Of a stretch of DNA of 6,697 nt, positions 4,867 to 6,697 are shown one piece after another. The stretch covers positions 1 through 6,697 of the forward strand of contig VGOX01000128.1 in the NCBI GenBank assembly GCA_016875755.1, given 5' to 3'. This stretch comes from Chloroflexota bacterium (GTDB taxonomy: Bacteria; Chloroflexota; Anaerolineae; Anaerolineales; Villigracilaceae). The first letter of the stretch is position 1, and each line of letters begins with the position of its first letter. The notes under the pieces were generated by a model that was not told the DNA's origin, did not search any database, and was given only the letters and a program-made list of their open reading frames with translations. The position numbers and the translations under genes were made by a program.

Positions 4867-6546
4867 ATGACCACTCTCCCCAACCTCCTTCAGCTCTCCC
4901 ACCAAGAAATCCCTGACAAGACCAGCATCATTCTGCAACACGCAGGACAGCCTGACAGGTCCCTCACTTATCGCGACCTGATCCGAGGTGCGAATCGCTA
5001 CGCCCTTACCTACGCCCGTGAAGGCATCCAGCCCGGCGAAGTGGTCATCCTCATCCTGCAACATGGCGAGGATTTAGTCTATGCCTTTTGGGGCGCAATT
5101 CTCCACGGCGCGATTCCCTCCATCATGCCGTTCCTGACGGAGAAACTCGCGCCCGAAAAATACCGCGCCGACCTCGCTTCGCTCATCTCCATCACCAAGC
5201 CGACCACCATCGTCACCTACCCTGAGTTTGAAGCGGAAGTTCGCAGCGCACTCACCGAAGGCGATTCGGTTAAACATGTAATTCTCACAAGCACCATCGA
5301 AGCCGAGACTGAGCCGAATTTCGAGACTCTCCAAGGTTTGAAATCTTCACCAGAAGCCATCGCTGTCCTGCAACATTCATCTGGCACCACAGGTTTGCAA
5401 AAAGGGGTGGCGCTTTCACATCGCGCGGTGCTCAATCAACTCAACGCCTACAGCCAAACCCTGCGCATCGACTCCGCGCAAGATGTCATCGTTTCGTGGC
5501 TGCCGCTTTATCACGACATGGGCTTCATCGCTTGTTTCCTCACGCCTGTGCTGCTGCGCATTCCGCTCGTCAATATGTCGCCCTTCGATTGGGTGCGCGC
5601 GCCGTATAAACTGCATCAAGCTGTTTCGCAATACAAAGGCACGCTCACCTGGCTGCCGAATTTCGCGTACAACTTTTGTGCGCACAAAATTCGCGAGCGC
5701 AACCTTGAAGGCGTTGACCTTTCTACTTGGCGTGCAATCATCAATTGTTCCGAGCCCGTGCATGTTGAAAGCCATGACCTTTTCTTTGAAAAATTTTCCG
5801 CATACGGCTTGAACAAGTCTGCATTACAAACGTGTTACGCCATGGCAGAGAACGTCTTCGCTGTGACTCAAAGTCCATTGGATGGAATGCCCGTCGTGGA
5901 TGTGATCGACCGTGAGACGTTCATGACCCAGCGCCTCGCAACTCCACCCGTAGCTGGCCAACCCTCCATGCAGATGACTTCGTCCGGGCAGCCGCTACCG
6001 AACACAAAGATCCGCATCGTGGACGAATCCTTCAACGACCTGCCAGACCGCACCGTCGGCGAAATCGCCGTGCAAAGCGACTGCATGCTGACCGAATACT
6101 TCAACCGTCCCGACGCGACTGAAGCCGCCATCAAGAACGGCTGGTACCTGACGGGCGATTACGGCTATATCGCGGATGGAGAGTTGTACGTTTCAGGAAG
6201 AAAGAAAGACCTCATCATCGTCGGCGGCAAGAACGTGTACCCGCAAGATCTGGAATCACTCGCTAGTGAAGTAAACGGCGTCCACAAGGGAAGAGTCGTT
6301 GCTTTCGGTATATACGATGAAGAGGAAGGGACTGAAGAGGTTGTCATTATCGCCGAAGCAGAATCAACTGTCCCGTCAGAGCAAAAGGCGATAGCGGATG
6401 CCATCCGCAAACATGTGACGAAGAGCTCCGCGATTGCATTACGTCATGTCAAAGTGGTCGATGATAAATGGATCATCAAAACATCGAGCGGGAAAACAGC
6501 GCGCTCTGCGAATAAAGAAAAATTTCAGTCAGAAATGAAAAAATAA
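4867..6546 (+). CDS. Fatty-acyl-AMP ligase-like adenylating enzyme
   Basis: The protein has 559 residues and belongs to the ANL superfamily of AMP-forming ligases. The motifs appear in order: P-loop S171-S172-G173-T174-T175-G176-L177-Q178-K179-G180; W211-L212-P213 with Y215-H216-D217-M218-G219; N293-C294-S295-E296-P297-V298; Y324-A325-M326-A327-E328; T429-G430-D431; G444-R445-K446-K447-D448; N456-V457-Y458-P459-Q460-D461 at the domain hinge; and S541-G542-K543 with the C-terminal catalytic Lys543. The H-D-M-G, S-E-P-V and Y-P-Q-D signatures resemble fatty-acyl-AMP ligases more than acyl-CoA synthetases or D-alanine ligase DltA. The expected reaction is acid plus ATP to acyl-AMP, then transfer to the phosphopantetheine arm of the carrier protein encoded just upstream. 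The substrate acid cannot be read from the sequence. It is the last gene before the terminator and has no visible Shine-Dalgarno. Confidence 0.9.
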   Translation: MTTLPNLLQLSHQEIPDKTSIILQHAGQPDRSLTYRDLIRGANRYALTYAREGIQPGEVVILILQHGEDLVYAFWGAILHGAIPSIMPFLTEKLAPEKYRADLASLISITKPTTIVTYPEFEAEVRSALTEGDSVKHVILTSTIEAETEPNFETLQGLKSSPEAIAVLQHSSGTTGLQKGVALSHRAVLNQLNAYSQTLRIDSAQDVIVSWLPLYHDMGFIACFLTPVLLRIPLVNMSPFDWVRAPYKLHQAVSQYKGTLTWLPNFAYNFCAHKIRERNLEGVDLSTWRAIINCSEPVHVESHDLFFEKFSAYGLNKSALQTCYAMAENVFAVTQSPLDGMPVVDVIDRETFMTQRLATPPVAGQPSMQMTSSGQPLPNTKIRIVDESFNDLPDRTVGEIAVQSDCMLTEYFNRPDATEAAIKNGWYLTGDYGYIADGELYVSGRKKDLIIVGGKNVYPQDLESLASEVNGVHKGRVVAFGIYDEEEGTEEVVIIAEAESTVPSEQKAIADAIRKHVTKSSAIALRHVKVVDDKWIIKTSSGKTARSANKEKFQSEMKK

Positions 6547-6581
6547 AAGAAGGACCCGCACTTTGGCGCGGGTTCTTCTTT
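6546..6581 (+). terminator. Strong intrinsic terminator closing the cluster
   Basis: A 14-bp stem pairs 6546-6559 with 6568-6581, with one G-T pair and an 8-base loop. The GC-rich top (GACCCGC/GCGGGTT) sits on an A-rich 5' arm and a T-rich 3' arm. It begins at the last base of the ligase stop codon, so transcription of the cluster should end here. The A-rich and T-rich flanks could allow some termination in the opposite direction too. Confidence 0.9.
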
Positions 6582-6626
6582 GTTAATGATTATTTACTAG
6601 CGACCTGACAGTTTAACAAAAGAATA

Positions 6627-6654
6627 TTGATCGGCAAAAGAAATCGGGTAAAGT
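6627..6654 (+). promoter_or_regulatory. Possible promoter for the next gene
   Basis: TTGATC (6627-6632) and TAAAGT (6649-6654) are separated by 16 bases and match the -35 and -10 consensus at four of six positions each. The location between a terminator and a well-formed ribosome binding site supports a promoter in this gap, but the boxes are weak and this exact choice is uncertain. Confidence 0.3.
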
Positions 6655-6689
6655 TGTTTTACGACAAACGATTTCACCTGGAGGTTCTG

Positions 6690-6697
6690 ATGCCGAT
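6690..6697 (+). CDS. Start of a truncated gene at the window edge
   Basis: An ATG at 6690 follows GGAGG (6680-6684) with a five-base spacer, the same layout as the lipoprotein gene at 222. Only the first two codons and part of a third (Met-Pro-) are inside the window, so the product cannot be identified. It lies beyond the terminator and is probably a separate transcription unit. Confidence 0.6.

Noticed and set aside
4867..6546. Ligase as a D-alanine ligase (DltA)
   Set aside because: The motifs around 211-219, 293-298 and 456-461 fit fatty-acyl-AMP ligases better, and the protein is longer than DltA (about 500 residues).

Overview
The window reads as a single + strand gene cluster from a bacterium that is probably a Chloroflexota member of the Anaerolineae type. 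The support is indirect: two lipoproteins with clean lipoboxes, one carrying a Thr/Pro-rich linker, and short-motif palindromic repeats in nearly every gap between genes, a look I associate with that group. There is no rRNA, tRNA, CRISPR array or insertion sequence in the window, so the taxonomy is a guess.

Layout. Positions 1-160 hold no gene I can support. An extended -10 promoter (179-187) and a strong ribosome binding site lead into a small cysteine-containing lipoprotein (222-608). After a palindromic repeat comes the core cluster: a 38-residue single-helix membrane protein (692-808), an MBOAT acyltransferase of DltB/AlgI type starting on the base after its stop (809-2242), a membrane-anchored SGNH-type protein (2372-3475), a second SGNH-like lipoprotein (3542-4471), an acyl carrier protein (4525-4770) and a fatty-acyl-AMP-ligase-like enzyme (4867-6546). 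A strong intrinsic terminator (6546-6581) closes the cluster, and the first three codons of another gene lie at the right edge.

How the genes may work together. The set matches, part for part, the Dlt machinery that puts D-alanine on teichoic acids in Firmicutes: ligase (DltA role), carrier protein (DltC role), MBOAT (DltB role), extracytoplasmic SGNH protein (DltD role) and a tiny membrane protein (DltX role). The tiny protein ends in W-I-Y-x-x-F, closely resembling the C-terminal F-I-Y-x-x-F motif of DltX, whose tyrosine is thought to carry the acyl group across the membrane. The ligase looks like a fatty-acyl-AMP ligase rather than a D-alanine ligase, and the supposed host is not known for teichoic acids. 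I therefore infer a Dlt-like acyl-relay pathway with a different cargo (a carboxylic or fatty acid) and an unknown envelope acceptor. The inference rests on motifs and gene order; neither cargo nor acceptor can be read from the sequence.

The gaps hold at least three different hairpin-forming repeat types. Three genes (692, 2372, 4867) start immediately after such a repeat with no visible Shine-Dalgarno sequence, whereas the genes at 222, 3542, 4525 and 6690 have good ones.
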